Of a DNA stretch of 64,000 nt, positions 7,703 to 17,445 are shown piece after piece. Origin of the DNA: Chitinophaga fulva (GTDB lineage: Bacteria; Bacteroidota; Bacteroidia; Chitinophagales; Chitinophagaceae). Location of the stretch: assembly GCF_012927205.1 (NCBI RefSeq), contig NZ_JABBGC010000002.1:124001-188000 (forward strand). Direction: 5' to 3'. Under the pieces are notes generated by a model. The model was not told the origin of the DNA. It did not search any database and saw only the letters and a program-made list of their open reading frames with translations. How positions within the stretch are numbered: the stretch's first letter is position 1; each line of letters begins with the position of its first letter. Position numbers and translations under genes: made by a program.

Positions 7703-10243
7703 ATGATCATGATATACAGGACTGGAATAATGTTCGCCCTGGTGTGTTGGTTATTGTGTACAGTGAGGGCTTCTGCACAGTCATCCTTTTTGCGGGAAGG
7801 AAATGGAGATGTAACTCTTTTTGATGCGAACTGGCGTTTTGCCCGGTTTGGTACCCAGGCCGATGGTACGGTGAAGGCTGAGACGACAGGAATGGAACAA
7901 TCCGGATTTGCCGATGGGGGATGGGAGCAGCTGGATCTGCCACATGACTGGGCCATTGCAGGGCCTTTTAGAATTGAATTGAGCGGGAATACGGGCAAAC
8001 TGCCCTGGAAAGGTATTGGTTGGTATCGGAAGCAGTTTGAGATACCGGAACAGGACAAGGATAAAAAGATCTTCCTGGATTTTGATGGCGCCATGGCTTA
8101 TGCCAAAGTGTGGGTAAATGGTCATTACGTGGGAACATGGCCGTATGGCTATAATTCTTTTCGGATGGATATTACCCCTTATCTGCAGTTCGGCCAAAAG
8201 AATGTCGTAGCGGTAAGACTTGATACCGATAGCTGGGATTCCAGGTGGTATCCGGGGGCGGGATTGTACCGGCACGTATGGCTGGTGAAGACGGCGCCTG
8301 TTCATACGGCGCATTGGGGTACCTGTATTACTGCCAGTAATATTTCTGAGAACAAAGCCAGTGTGAAACTGGATGTGAGGGTGGAGAACCAGGGAAACGT
8401 GCCGGTAAAGGCTTTTGTAAATACCGTTATCTATACTTCGCCGGATGGTAAAAAGATAGGCAGGAAGGTAGCGGCTACCAGCGAGCAGTCATTTGAACTT
8501 TCTCCTGGCAGCTTCCGGAATGCCAGTGCGGAACTGACGTTAGATCATCCCGTACTTTGGTCGCTGGAACACCCCGGCCTTTACATCGCACAAACAACGG
8601 TGCATACGCCGGAGGGCCGGAAAGATAGCTATAACACTGTTTTTGGTATCCGCAAACTGGAGTTTACCCCTCGGGATGGATTCCGCCTGAATGGTAAGCG
8701 GGTCGACATAAAAGGCGTGTGTCTGCACAGCGATATGGGCGCCATCGGTACGGCGATCAATATCACCGCATTGCGTCGTCAGCTCACCATTATGAAGAAC
8801 ATGGGCTGTAATGCTATCCGTACTTCTCATAATCCCCCTGCACCTGAGCTGCTGGAGCTGGCGGACCAGATGGGATTACTGGTATGGGACGAGTCGTTTG
8901 ATGCCTGGAAGCATGGTAAGCGCAAGAATGATTATAATAAGTTGTTTCCGGAATGGCATGAGAAAGACCTGGTTGCCATGGTACACAGAGATCGTAATCA
9001 TCCCGCCGTTATAATGTGGTCTATCGGCAATGAGGTAATGGACCAGCAGGATGTTGCCATCACGAAAGAGCTGACAGATATTGTGCACCGGGAAGATCCT
9101 ACCAGGCCCGTTTCCAATGCGTATAATGATCCGGATGGCGGAAGAAACAGTGGCGCGGCGATGGCATTGGATGTGATGGGGGTAAACTATTTCTTCTCCC
9201 AGCAGTCGAAGTGGGACCAGGACGAGCGGTATAAGAATAAACCTACTATGGGCAGTGAAACCTCTTCCTGTGTAAGTTCCCGGGGGGAATATTTTTTTGG
9301 GGAAAATTACCACAATTACCAGGTGACTTCCTATGATGTGGCATGGCCAGGATGGGGCTGTTCTCCGGATGAACAGTTCCGTATTAATGCAAAACATCCA
9401 CACCTGTTGGGAGAGTTTGTATGGACCGGATTTGATTACCTGGGAGAACCTACACCTTTTAATTCCGATGAAACGAACCTGCTCAATTTCAGAACGGATA
9501 CTGCAAAAAGACGGGAACTGGAAAAAGCGCTGGAAGAAATAAGGAGAAAGAATCCACCATCCAGGAGCAGCTATTTTGGTATTGTAGATTTGTGCGGATT
9601 CCCCAAAGACCGGTTTTATAACTATCAGGCGCATTGGCGGCCGGAATACCCGATGGCGCATATTATGCCGCACTGGAACTGGCCTGGAAGAATAGACTCC
9701 CTGGTTCCTGTCCACGTATATACTTCCGGTGATAAAGCAGAACTGTTTTTAAACGGGAAAAGCCTGGGTATGAAAGCGAAGCGGCCTGGTATTGATTTCC
9801 GCCTGGTATGGGACAGCGTGATCTATCAGCCCGGAGAATTAAAAGTGGTGGCTTATAAAAACGGAAAGTACTGGGCTACAGATGTGGTGAAAACTGCGGG
9901 GGAGGCCAGTGCTTTGTTACTTAAGCCGGAATCAGAAACCGTATCAGGAGATGGCATCTCCCTGTGTTATATTACCCTGCTGGTGGTGGATAAAAATAAG
10001 GTGATGGTGCCAGGTGCCCATCCCTTGGTGAAATTTTCCATGGAAGGCCCGGGAGAAATTGTAGCTACTGATAATGGAGATGCTACCTCGCTCGTGTCTT
10101 TTAAGAGCACGGAGCGTTTGGCATACAATGGCATGGCACAGGTGATCATCCGCGCAAAGAAAGGCGCTACCGGTGTTATAAAAGTGTCAGCAGCAAGTGA
10201 GGGAAACTTAAAAATGGCGACACAAAAGATCAACATCCACTAA
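7703..10243 (+). CDS. Glycoside hydrolase family 2 protein (beta-galactosidase-like)
   Basis: An exported 846-residue GH2 enzyme. Signal peptide to about residue 25 (RASAQ). The order is sugar-binding beta-sandwich (about 35-215), immunoglobulin-like domain (about 220-325), TIM barrel (about 330-630), then C-terminal beta domains (DUF4982-like, about 665-740, and an Ig-like end). The general acid is the Glu in WSIGNEVMD (about 444) and the nucleophile the Glu in TMGSETSS (about 519). Family members cleave beta-galactosides, beta-mannosides or beta-glucuronides; the exact sugar is not readable. The next gene is a GH95 enzyme on the same strand, suggesting joint attack on a fucosylated or galactose-rich glycan. 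ATGs at 7709 and 7730 are alternative starts. Confidence 0.92.
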   Translation: MIMIYRTGIMFALVCWLLCTVRASAQSSFLREGNGDVTLFDANWRFARFGTQADGTVKAETTGMEQSGFADGGWEQLDLPHDWAIAGPFRIELSGNTGKLPWKGIGWYRKQFEIPEQDKDKKIFLDFDGAMAYAKVWVNGHYVGTWPYGYNSFRMDITPYLQFGQKNVVAVRLDTDSWDSRWYPGAGLYRHVWLVKTAPVHTAHWGTCITASNISENKASVKLDVRVENQGNVPVKAFVNTVIYTSPDGKKIGRKVAATSEQSFELSPGSFRNASAELTLDHPVLWSLEHPGLYIAQTTVHTPEGRKDSYNTVFGIRKLEFTPRDGFRLNGKRVDIKGVCLHSDMGAIGTAINITALRRQLTIMKNMGCNAIRTSHNPPAPELLELADQMGLLVWDESFDAWKHGKRKNDYNKLFPEWHEKDLVAMVHRDRNHPAVIMWSIGNEVMDQQDVAITKELTDIVHREDPTRPVSNAYNDPDGGRNSGAAMALDVMGVNYFFSQQSKWDQDERYKNKPTMGSETSSCVSSRGEYFFGENYHNYQVTSYDVAWPGWGCSPDEQFRINAKHPHLLGEFVWTGFDYLGEPTPFNSDETNLLNFRTDTAKRRELEKALEEIRRKNPPSRSSYFGIVDLCGFPKDRFYNYQAHWRPEYPMAHIMPHWNWPGRIDSLVPVHVYTSGDKAELFLNGKSLGMKAKRPGIDFRLVWDSVIYQPGELKVVAYKNGKYWATDVVKTAGEASALLLKPESETVSGDGISLCYITLLVVDKNKVMVPGAHPLVKFSMEGPGEIVATDNGDATSLVSFKSTERLAYNGMAQVIIRAKKGATGVIKVSAASEGNLKMATQKINIH

Positions 10244-10324
10244 TGTTATACCTTTTTAAAGAATTGGTTTAGTCATACTAACAGGTATAAGTCCTGCGCT
10301 TTTCGCGCAGAAAATAATTGATAT

Positions 10325-12541
10325 ATGAAAATAAGTATCTGTAAATATTTAGGTGGTTTACTATGGATGATGGTCGCCTTGCCTGCCAGCGCGGGAGCGA
10401 CACACCCGGATGAATTATGGTATACCAAACCAGCATTGAAATGGGACGCAGAGGCGTTGCCCATTGGCAACGGCAGAATGGGGGCCATGTTGTATGGCGG
10501 GGTTAAAAATGACAGGATACAGTTTAACGAACAAAGTTTGTGGAGTGGGGACAACAATTGGGACGGCGCCTATGAAACAGGGGACCATGGATTTGGTGCA
10601 TATCGCAACTTTGGTGAGTTCTCCGTCCAGTTTGATCACGCTGACGCGGCTACTGGTTATCAGCGCGCGTTGAATATCCGGACCGGGGTACACACTACTT
10701 TTTTTGATATAGATGGTGTGCATTATAAAAGGGAGGCATTTGCCAGTCATCCCGATCAGTCCATCGTGTTCAGGTATACTGCTGATAAGAAAGGGGGATT
10801 GTCCGGTAAAATATGCATGCAATCGGCACAGGGAGCAGTGAGTGTTGCCGGTGCAAACGGATTGAGCTTTGTGGGTGAAATGCCCAATCACCTGAAGTAT
10901 GCCGCTAAACTGCAGGTGACTCATGAAGGTGGAAAGGTTTCGGTAGAAGGCAATAACTGGGTATTTCAGGATTGCAATACCATTGTTATTTACCTGGATG
11001 CCCGTACCAATTACAAGCCTGATTACGCATCCGGCTGGCGGGGCGCCGATCCGATGCCCCGGATACTGCAGGAGTTGGCGGCTGCGCAAAAAACAAGCTA
11101 TCAAACATTAATCAGCCGTCATATAAAAGACCTTACACATCTTACCGGTGCTGCTACGGTTGATATAGGGAGTACTACGGCAGATTTGCTGGCATTGCCC
11201 ATTGACGTCCGTTTAACAAAATACGCCGCCGGAGGGGTTGATCCGGACCTGGAAGAAACCATGTTTCAGTATGGCAGGTATTTATTGGCCAGTTGTTCCC
11301 GCGCAGGGGGCCTGCCGGCAAATTTGCAGGGTTTGTGGAACGACAGTAATTCACCGGCATGGGCCAGTGATTATCATAACAACATCAATATCCAGATGAA
11401 TTACTGGGCGGTAGAATCCACCAATTTATCCGACTGCCACGTGCCATTGATTGATTTTATTACCGCTTTCCGTGAGCCATGCCGCGTGGCCACTAAAAAA
11501 GCATTCGGACAGCATGTACGTGGCTGGACGGCCCGCACCAGCCAGAATATTTTTGGTGGAAATGGATGGGAATGGAATATCCCGGCCAGCGCATGGTATG
11601 CCCAGCATGTGTTTGAGCATTGGGCTTTTACCATGGACAACAACTATTTACGAAATACCGGTTATCCCATCCTGAAAGAGGTGTGTCAGTTTTGGGAAGA
11701 CCGGCTGAAGAAAATGCCGGATGGAACGCTGATGATTCCCAATGGCTGGTCGCCGGAGCATGGTCCCCGTGAAGATGGTGTGATGCATGATCAGCAATTG
11801 GTGTGGGACCTTTTTCAAAATTACCTGGAAGCTGCAAAGGCACTGCGTATTGACCCTGACTACCAGGTGAAGGTAGCAGATATGCAGGCACATCTGGCGC
11901 CTAATAAAACCGGGAAATGGGGGCAGTTACAGGAATGGCAGGAAGACCGGGATGATCCGGACGATCAGCACAGGCACACGTCGCACCTGTTCGCGGTATA
12001 TCCTGGCCGTCAGATCAGCATGGTAAAGACCCCTGAGCTGGCAAAAGCTGCCATTATTTCGCTGCGTAGCCGGAGTGGGAACTATGGAAAAAATATCAAT
12101 ACGCCTTTTACGGTGGAATCAACTGTGGGAGATAGCCGCCGCTCCTGGACATGGCCCTGGCGTTGTGCGCTCTGGGCACGTTTACGGGAAGGGGAAAAAG
12201 CGGGCATGATGGTGCGCGGATTGCTCACTTATAACACTTTGCCTAACCTCTTTGCCAGTCATCCGCCGTTTCAGCTGGACGGCAATTTTGGTATCAGCGG
12301 TGCGGTGGCGGAAATGCTGTTACAAAGCCATGCCGGAGAAATTCATTTGCTGCCAGGTATACCTGCCGGCTGGGCAGCTAAAGGATCTTTTAAGGGCCTG
12401 AAAGCCCGGGGAGGATTTACGGTAGATTGCACCTGGGAAAACGGACGCGTTACAAAATACCGGATAAGTGCTGCGAAACCAACAAAAGTATGGGTGCGTG
12501 TGAACGATAAGAAAACACAGGTCCTGACGGAAAAGGAATAG
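10325..12541 (+). CDS. Glycoside hydrolase family 95 (alpha-L-fucosidase/galactosidase)
   Basis: A 738-residue exported enzyme; signal peptide to about residue 24 (ASAGA). The N-terminal beta-sandwich begins with the family pattern LWYTKPALKWDAEALPIGNG, followed by an (alpha/alpha)6 barrel with the conserved ASDYHNNINIQMNYW catalytic-base region (about 345-360) and a GNFGISGAVAEMLLQS stretch near the C-terminus. GH95 removes alpha-1,2-linked L-fucose or L-galactose by an inverting mechanism. The gene lies 81 bases after the GH2 gene and is closed by a terminator, so the two are a likely transcript. No SusC/SusD pair accompanies them. Confidence 0.93.
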   Translation: MKISICKYLGGLLWMMVALPASAGATHPDELWYTKPALKWDAEALPIGNGRMGAMLYGGVKNDRIQFNEQSLWSGDNNWDGAYETGDHGFGAYRNFGEFSVQFDHADAATGYQRALNIRTGVHTTFFDIDGVHYKREAFASHPDQSIVFRYTADKKGGLSGKICMQSAQGAVSVAGANGLSFVGEMPNHLKYAAKLQVTHEGGKVSVEGNNWVFQDCNTIVIYLDARTNYKPDYASGWRGADPMPRILQELAAAQKTSYQTLISRHIKDLTHLTGAATVDIGSTTADLLALPIDVRLTKYAAGGVDPDLEETMFQYGRYLLASCSRAGGLPANLQGLWNDSNSPAWASDYHNNINIQMNYWAVESTNLSDCHVPLIDFITAFREPCRVATKKAFGQHVRGWTARTSQNIFGGNGWEWNIPASAWYAQHVFEHWAFTMDNNYLRNTGYPILKEVCQFWEDRLKKMPDGTLMIPNGWSPEHGPREDGVMHDQQLVWDLFQNYLEAAKALRIDPDYQVKVADMQAHLAPNKTGKWGQLQEWQEDRDDPDDQHRHTSHLFAVYPGRQISMVKTPELAKAAIISLRSRSGNYGKNINTPFTVESTVGDSRRSWTWPWRCALWARLREGEKAGMMVRGLLTYNTLPNLFASHPPFQLDGNFGISGAVAEMLLQSHAGEIHLLPGIPAGWAAKGSFKGLKARGGFTVDCTWENGRVTKYRISAAKPTKVWVRVNDKKTQVLTEKE

Positions 12542-12563
12542 TCATTTTGATTTGAAATAGCTG

Positions 12564-12601
12564 AAAAAGCCTTGTAGGACCACGTTCTGCAAGGCTTTTT
12601 T
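12564..12601 (+). terminator. Rho-independent terminator after the GH95 gene
   Basis: An 11-bp stem (12564-12574 with 12590-12600) whose 3' arm ends in a T tract; it closes the glycosidase transcript. Confidence 0.8.
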
Positions 12602-12729
12602 CGTTAGTTGCCCGTATCCCGGTCTTCCTCCGGCTGATATATAATACGTTTGGCTACAACAAAAGTAGATTTGGCTTCGTAAGACCGGTACCGGTATAGG
12701 AACTTTGTGACAGCAAAAAAACATACAAC

Positions 12730-13623
12730 ATGAACATCATTGTAACAGGTTCCCTGGGAAACATCAGCAAGCCATTGACACAACAATTAGTGGAGAAAGG
12801 TCATACCGTGACCGTTATCAGCAGCAGCCCCGACAAGCAGGCTGCCATTGAAGCGCTCGGCGCTACGGCGGCCATAGGCTCCCTCGCCGATGCGGCATTT
12901 CTGGAAAAGACTTTTACCGGCGCCGACGCCGTGTATTGTATGACCCCGCCCAACTACACCACGCAGGAGACACCGGTGGAGTACTACAGCCGGATTGCAG
13001 CTAACTACGCACAGGCCCTTGGTAAAGCTGGCGTGAAACGGGTGGTGTACCTGAGTAGCTATGGCGCACACCTGGACCGCGGCACCGGTATGATCCTCGG
13101 CTCCCACTATGCGGAAAAAATACTGAATGCAGTACCGGAACTGACGGTGACGCATATACGGCCGACCAGCTTCTATTATAATTTATACAACTTCGCCGGC
13201 ATGATCCGGGAGCTGGGCTTCATTGCCGCCAACTACGGGGGAGAGGATAAGGTGCTCTGGGTATCTCCGTCGGATATCGCAGACGTAGTAGCGGAGGAGA
13301 TTGTCCGCACCAGCAACGCGCCGAAGGTACGTTACCTCACCAGTGATGAACGCACCTGCAATGAGGTGGCGGCCATATTGGGAAAAGCCATTGGTAAGCC
13401 GGACCTGGCATGGCAAGTGGTTCCGGGCACGGTAGTACGGGGCCAACTGGATACGCACGGCGTGCCCGCAGCCACAGCGGCCGCACTGGTGGAGCTGTAT
13501 GATAGTCTCCACTCCGGCATACTGGGGGAAGACTACTACCAAAATCCGCCCGCTACCAGCGGAAAGGTAAAGGTGGAAGACTTTGCCAGGGAGTTTGCGG
13601 CGGTATTCGCAAAAAGTAACTAA
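12730..13623 (+). CDS. NmrA-like atypical short-chain dehydrogenase
   Basis: A 297-residue NAD(P)-binding protein. The N-terminal Rossmann segment IIVTGSLGNISKPL carries a GxxGxxx loop of the atypical SDR/NmrA type, followed by the VYCMTPPNY and RVVYLSSYGAH strands. The usual catalytic Tyr-xxx-Lys is not placed as in classical SDRs. Close relatives act as NAD(P)H-dependent quinone or azo reductases or as redox-sensing proteins. The AraC-type regulator starts 9 bases after its stop, so they are cotranscribed and the regulator probably controls this gene in response to a toxic or redox-active compound (inference). Confidence 0.85.
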   Translation: MNIIVTGSLGNISKPLTQQLVEKGHTVTVISSSPDKQAAIEALGATAAIGSLADAAFLEKTFTGADAVYCMTPPNYTTQETPVEYYSRIAANYAQALGKAGVKRVVYLSSYGAHLDRGTGMILGSHYAEKILNAVPELTVTHIRPTSFYYNLYNFAGMIRELGFIAANYGGEDKVLWVSPSDIADVVAEEIVRTSNAPKVRYLTSDERTCNEVAAILGKAIGKPDLAWQVVPGTVVRGQLDTHGVPAATAAALVELYDSLHSGILGEDYYQNPPATSGKVKVEDFAREFAAVFAKSN

Positions 13624-13632
13624 TTTAAACCC

Positions 13633-14547
13633 ATGGCAGGCACTCAACCTTATCAGCTCAAAACCATCAGCGCATTGCATCAGCTGCGGCGCCTACCCAG
13701 CCCGGAGCATCCGCTGATCAGCGTCATCAACTTCGAGGACCTTAAAAGAGGGGAGCCCGATGAACCGAAATTCCTGGTGCAGGAGTTTTATGCTATAGCT
13801 TTGAAACGGAACTTCGCCGGGAAAATGAAATATGGTCAGCAGCAATATGATTTTGATGAAGGCACTATGTTCTTTATGGCGCCGGGTCAGGTGTTTTCCA
13901 TTCAAACGAATGAGGAATATAAACATACGGGATGGCTCTTACTGGTCCATCCCGATTTTCTCTGGAATACCCCGCTGGCCAAAAAGATCCGGCAGTACGA
14001 ATATTTCAGCTATGCCGTGCATGAGGCGCTACACCTGTCCGAAAAAGAGGAGACGACCATCGCTTCTATCATGCAAAACATCGCGCAGGAATACCATGGC
14101 AACATGGACCAGTTCAGTCATGACGTCATGATTGCCCAGCTGGAGCTGTTGTTCACCTATTCGGAACGGTTCTACCACCGCCAGTTTCTGACACGAAAAA
14201 TAACGAACCACCAGGTGCTGGATAGGATGGAATCCTTGCTGGATACCTATTTCAACAGTGGAGACCTGCTGCGAAAGGGATTACCTACGGTGCAGTACAT
14301 CGCTGATCAGCTCAACATGTCCCCCAATTATCTCAGCGGGTTGCTGAAAGTGCTGACCGGTAAAAGCACCCAGCTGCATATCCACGACAAACTCATGGAA
14401 AAGGCGAAAGAGAAGTTGTCCACCACCAGCTTGTCGGTGAGTGAAATTGCCTATGAGCTGGGCTTTGAGCATCCGCAGTCGTTCAGTAAACTGTTTAAAA
14501 CCAAGACGAACCTTTCTCCGCAGGCCTTCCGGCAATCATTTAACTGA
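13633..14547 (+). CDS. AraC-family transcriptional regulator
   Basis: A 304-residue regulator. The N-terminal part (about 20-170) is a cupin-like sensing domain (MKYGQQQYDFDEGTMFFMAPGQVF). The C-terminal 100 residues hold the two helix-turn-helix units: VQYIADQLNMSPNYLSGLLK and SVSEIAYELGFEHPQSFSKLFK, ending with the NLSPQAFRQ family signature. It is translationally close (9 bases) to the NmrA-like reductase and presumably regulates that operon. Confidence 0.92.
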   Translation: MAGTQPYQLKTISALHQLRRLPSPEHPLISVINFEDLKRGEPDEPKFLVQEFYAIALKRNFAGKMKYGQQQYDFDEGTMFFMAPGQVFSIQTNEEYKHTGWLLLVHPDFLWNTPLAKKIRQYEYFSYAVHEALHLSEKEETTIASIMQNIAQEYHGNMDQFSHDVMIAQLELLFTYSERFYHRQFLTRKITNHQVLDRMESLLDTYFNSGDLLRKGLPTVQYIADQLNMSPNYLSGLLKVLTGKSTQLHIHDKLMEKAKEKLSTTSLSVSEIAYELGFEHPQSFSKLFKTKTNLSPQAFRQSFN

Positions 14548-14633
14548 TAAATTTTATAGCGGGGCATAGTGCAACCGATGTCAGCAGAATCTGGCATTAA
14601 ATTAGCATGGATGGTAGTATAAACCGTATTTTT

Positions 14634-15140
14634 ATGAAGAAGCTTGCTGTGATGGCCCTCCTGTTGGCCGCTGGCATGTACTATGCACCAACAACACAAG
14701 CCCAGGTCCGTGTTAATGTCAACTTAAACGTAGGCAGCCAGCCGCTTTGGGGCCCCGTTGGTTACGACTACGCTGAATACTACTACCTGCCTGATGTTGA
14801 TGCCTACTATTACATTCCCCGCCGTCAGTTTATTTATTTCGACCGTGATGAAGGTGATTGGGTGTTTGCGCCCGCATTGCCCCGTTATTATCACTATGAC
14901 CTGTACCGCGGGTATAAAGTGGTGATCAACGATCCGAGGCCGTATCTGAATGCCGGCTACTATCGGGACCGCTATGGCAGGTACCGCGGTTGCTACGGTC
15001 GCCAGGACATTATCCGTGATTGCCACGATGACCGGTACCGTCGCTACCGTGATCGTGACGATGACGATGATGATGATCAGGGAAGAGGCCACTGGCGCGG
15101 ACGTGGCCGTGGACATGGACATCACGGGGATGATGACTGA
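14634..15140 (+). CDS. Secreted Tyr/Arg/Asp-rich low-complexity protein
   Basis: A 168-residue exported protein. The start at 14634 gives a clean signal peptide (KKLAVMALLLAAG to TQAQ, about 24 residues); the frame continues 27 bases upstream but without a sensible leader. The mature part is rich in Tyr (EYYYLPDVDAYYYIP) and then in Arg/Tyr repeats (YRDRYGRYRG), ending in a poly-Asp run and a GRGHWRGRGRGHGHH tail that could bind metals. Similar short proteins are common in Chitinophagaceae and have no known function. A terminator follows. Confidence 0.8.
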   Translation: MKKLAVMALLLAAGMYYAPTTQAQVRVNVNLNVGSQPLWGPVGYDYAEYYYLPDVDAYYYIPRRQFIYFDRDEGDWVFAPALPRYYHYDLYRGYKVVINDPRPYLNAGYYRDRYGRYRGCYGRQDIIRDCHDDRYRRYRDRDDDDDDDQGRGHWRGRGRGHGHHGDDD

Positions 15141-15152
15141 GATATTTAAAAC

Positions 15153-15181
15153 GGGTTGCAGAGAAATCTGCAACCCTTTTT
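15153..15181 (+). terminator. Rho-independent terminator
   Basis: A perfect 10-bp stem (15153-15162 with 15167-15176), 4-base loop, then five T. It closes the transcript of the low-complexity secreted protein. Confidence 0.85.
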
Positions 15182-15259
15182 GTTACGACAATTTAAGGAG
15201 GTGATTGCCGCTGGTCCCATAAATCACCACGGGATACCTGAAAAGAAATATATTGTAGC

Positions 15260-16429
15260 ATGAACAACAGAACAAGTTGGGTGGACAATCTGCGTTCATT
15301 CGTTACCGTATTAGTGGTGGCACATCATTCTTCACTGGCCTATACCACGTTTGCCTGGTTTGATAAAACTGCCTATATCCGCTCCACTCACCCGGTGGTG
15401 GATGCAGCCCGGAGCAGGGGGCTTGATATCTTTGAGGATTTTAACGACGTGTTTTTTATGTCGCTGATGTTCCTGATCAGCGGCATCTTTGTGTTTCGCA
15501 GCCTGCAAAACAAAGGCACAGGTAAATTTATACGCGACCGCTTTTACCGCTTGTTTGTTCCTTTTCTTATCGGTGTTACCGTATTGATGTTGCTGGCGTA
15601 TTATCCTCCTTATTATATCGCACATGGCAAGCATGATGTTCTTGCTTATGTAGCTGATTTTTTTACGGTAGAAGCATGGCCGGTAGGACCGCCATGGTTC
15701 ATCTGGGTGCTGTTTGTATTTAACCTGATCGTGGCCGCCCTGTTTCCGCTCCTGCAACAAGTAGTGGAGCGTTGGAGCCAATGGCTCGCCGGTCGGCAGC
15801 AACAGCCGGGAAAACTCCTGCTGTACTGGTTTCTCTTTAGCTGGATATTGTATGTCCCCATGGTATTATTGATTGACGCCGGGAAATGGACAGGCATCGG
15901 GCCGTTTGATTTCCAGGTAAGCCGGGTGCTGCTTTATTTCGGTTACTTTTTCCTCGGGATGCTGATCGGGGTCCGTGGTCTTGGTCGCAGTATTTTCGCC
16001 GACGGTTCAGCGTTTGTGCGTTACTGGTGGTGCTGGGCATTGGCCGCCCTGGGCGTATATGCGTTCCTGAAAGGCAGCGAAGCGCCACTGACAGCCATGA
16101 TGGCCCGGCAGGAGCTGAGCCTGATGCAGGCCACGCTGATATACCGCTCCGTCTGGATACTGTCCTGTACGCTGAGCGGTGTCGCTTTCCTGACGATTTT
16201 TAAAAGCCTGATGAACCGTAGCAGCGCCTGGTGGCAGTCCCTTTCCGCCAATGCCTATGGCATCTATCTGGTGCATTATATTTTTGTTTTATGGTGCCAG
16301 TATCTGCTGCTGGACGTACCGCTGACGGCATGGCCCAAGTTCCTCATCACTTTTGTGTTCAGCTGGCTGCTGAGCTGGGGTGTGACGGCCATCGCCAGAA
16401 AAAACAGCATCATCGGTAAATATTTGTAG
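15260..16429 (+). CDS. Acyltransferase family 3 membrane protein (OafA/MdoC-like)
   Basis: A 389-residue polytopic membrane protein with about ten hydrophobic segments. The start WVDNLRSFVTVLVVAHHSS carries the conserved His of the Acyl_transf_3 family, and the RDRFYRLFVPFLIG segment after the second helix is the family R-x10-R region. Such proteins move acyl groups from cytoplasmic donors to periplasmic glycans (glucans, lipopolysaccharide, cell-wall polymers). The C-terminal LVHYIFVLWCQYLL helix also fits. The acceptor is unknown; neighbours are unrelated. Confidence 0.9.
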   Translation: MNNRTSWVDNLRSFVTVLVVAHHSSLAYTTFAWFDKTAYIRSTHPVVDAARSRGLDIFEDFNDVFFMSLMFLISGIFVFRSLQNKGTGKFIRDRFYRLFVPFLIGVTVLMLLAYYPPYYIAHGKHDVLAYVADFFTVEAWPVGPPWFIWVLFVFNLIVAALFPLLQQVVERWSQWLAGRQQQPGKLLLYWFLFSWILYVPMVLLIDAGKWTGIGPFDFQVSRVLLYFGYFFLGMLIGVRGLGRSIFADGSAFVRYWWCWALAALGVYAFLKGSEAPLTAMMARQELSLMQATLIYRSVWILSCTLSGVAFLTIFKSLMNRSSAWWQSLSANAYGIYLVHYIFVLWCQYLLLDVPLTAWPKFLITFVFSWLLSWGVTAIARKNSIIGKYL

Positions 16430-16479
16430 AACCCCCGGCTGGTTTTGGTTGTTATCCTGAAGAAATATCAGGAACAATC

Positions 16480-17445
16480 ATGCAGCATTCACCTTTGTCA
16501 TCCGGCCAATGGCCGGTTATCGATTATAACAGCTGGAAAGACACCCTTGCCACCGTGCACCTGTGGACACAGATAGTGGGCAAAATACGCCTGCGCCAGA
16601 TGCCGTGGCTCAACCATTCCTGGCATGTTACATTATATGTCAATCCCTATGGACTCAGCACCGGCAGCATGCCGTATCGGCATGGGATCTTCCAGATCGA
16701 TTTTGATTTTGTGCATCATCAGGTGGTGATCACCACCAGCAAGGGGGAGAAAGAGGCGCTGGGCCTGAGGCCGCGTACCGTGGCAGATTTTTACGCCTCC
16801 CTGTTTGACAAGTTGCAGTCGCTGAATATTGATGTGACGATCTATCCCGTTCCCAGCGAAATGCCTGATGCTATTCCCTTTACAAAAGATCAGCTGCACC
16901 AGTCATACGACCAGCACCAGATGGAGCATTTCTGGCAGGCGCTGGTGCGTATGCATAATGTATTTACCCGTTTCCGCGCAGGCTTCACCGGCAAATGCAG
17001 CCCCGTGCATTTCTTCTGGGGGGCTTTTGATCTGGCTGTGACCCGCTTCTCCGGTCGGGATGCACCGGTGCACCAGGGAGAAATGCCGAATATGCCGGCT
17101 GTTGTGATGCAGGAAGCCTATTCCAAAGAAGTCAGCTCCTGCGGCTTCTGGCCAGGCAACGATCAGTTTCCGCAAGCATTCTTTTATTCCTATGCCTATC
17201 CGGTTGCGCCTGAATTTGCGACACAGCCGGTACAACCGGCAACAGCCTTTTACAGTCCGGAAATGGGTGAATTCTTATTGCCTTATGCGGCTGTGCAGCA
17301 GTCAGATGACCCCGAAGGCACCCTGATGGCTTTTTTACAGTCTACTTATGAAGCGGCAGCCAATACCAGTCACTGGGACCGTAAAGCGCTGGAATGTGAT
17401 CATTCTGATCTGGAGGAGGCTTATGGGTGTTATAAGACGAGGTGA
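16480..17445 (+). CDS. DUF5996 family protein
   Basis: A 321-residue soluble protein matching my recollection of DUF5996: an N-terminal WPVIDYNSWKDTLATVHLWTQIVGK segment, then QMPWLNHSWHVTLYVNPYG, and a central CSPVHFFWGAFDLAVTRFSGR motif, followed by a Cys/Trp/His-rich SCGFWPGND region. There is no signal peptide or membrane segment. Members are widespread and of unknown function. It is 50 bases after the acyltransferase gene and the last gene before the CRISPR locus. Confidence 0.85.
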   Translation: MQHSPLSSGQWPVIDYNSWKDTLATVHLWTQIVGKIRLRQMPWLNHSWHVTLYVNPYGLSTGSMPYRHGIFQIDFDFVHHQVVITTSKGEKEALGLRPRTVADFYASLFDKLQSLNIDVTIYPVPSEMPDAIPFTKDQLHQSYDQHQMEHFWQALVRMHNVFTRFRAGFTGKCSPVHFFWGAFDLAVTRFSGRDAPVHQGEMPNMPAVVMQEAYSKEVSSCGFWPGNDQFPQAFFYSYAYPVAPEFATQPVQPATAFYSPEMGEFLLPYAAVQQSDDPEGTLMAFLQSTYEAAANTSHWDRKALECDHSDLEEAYGCYKTR

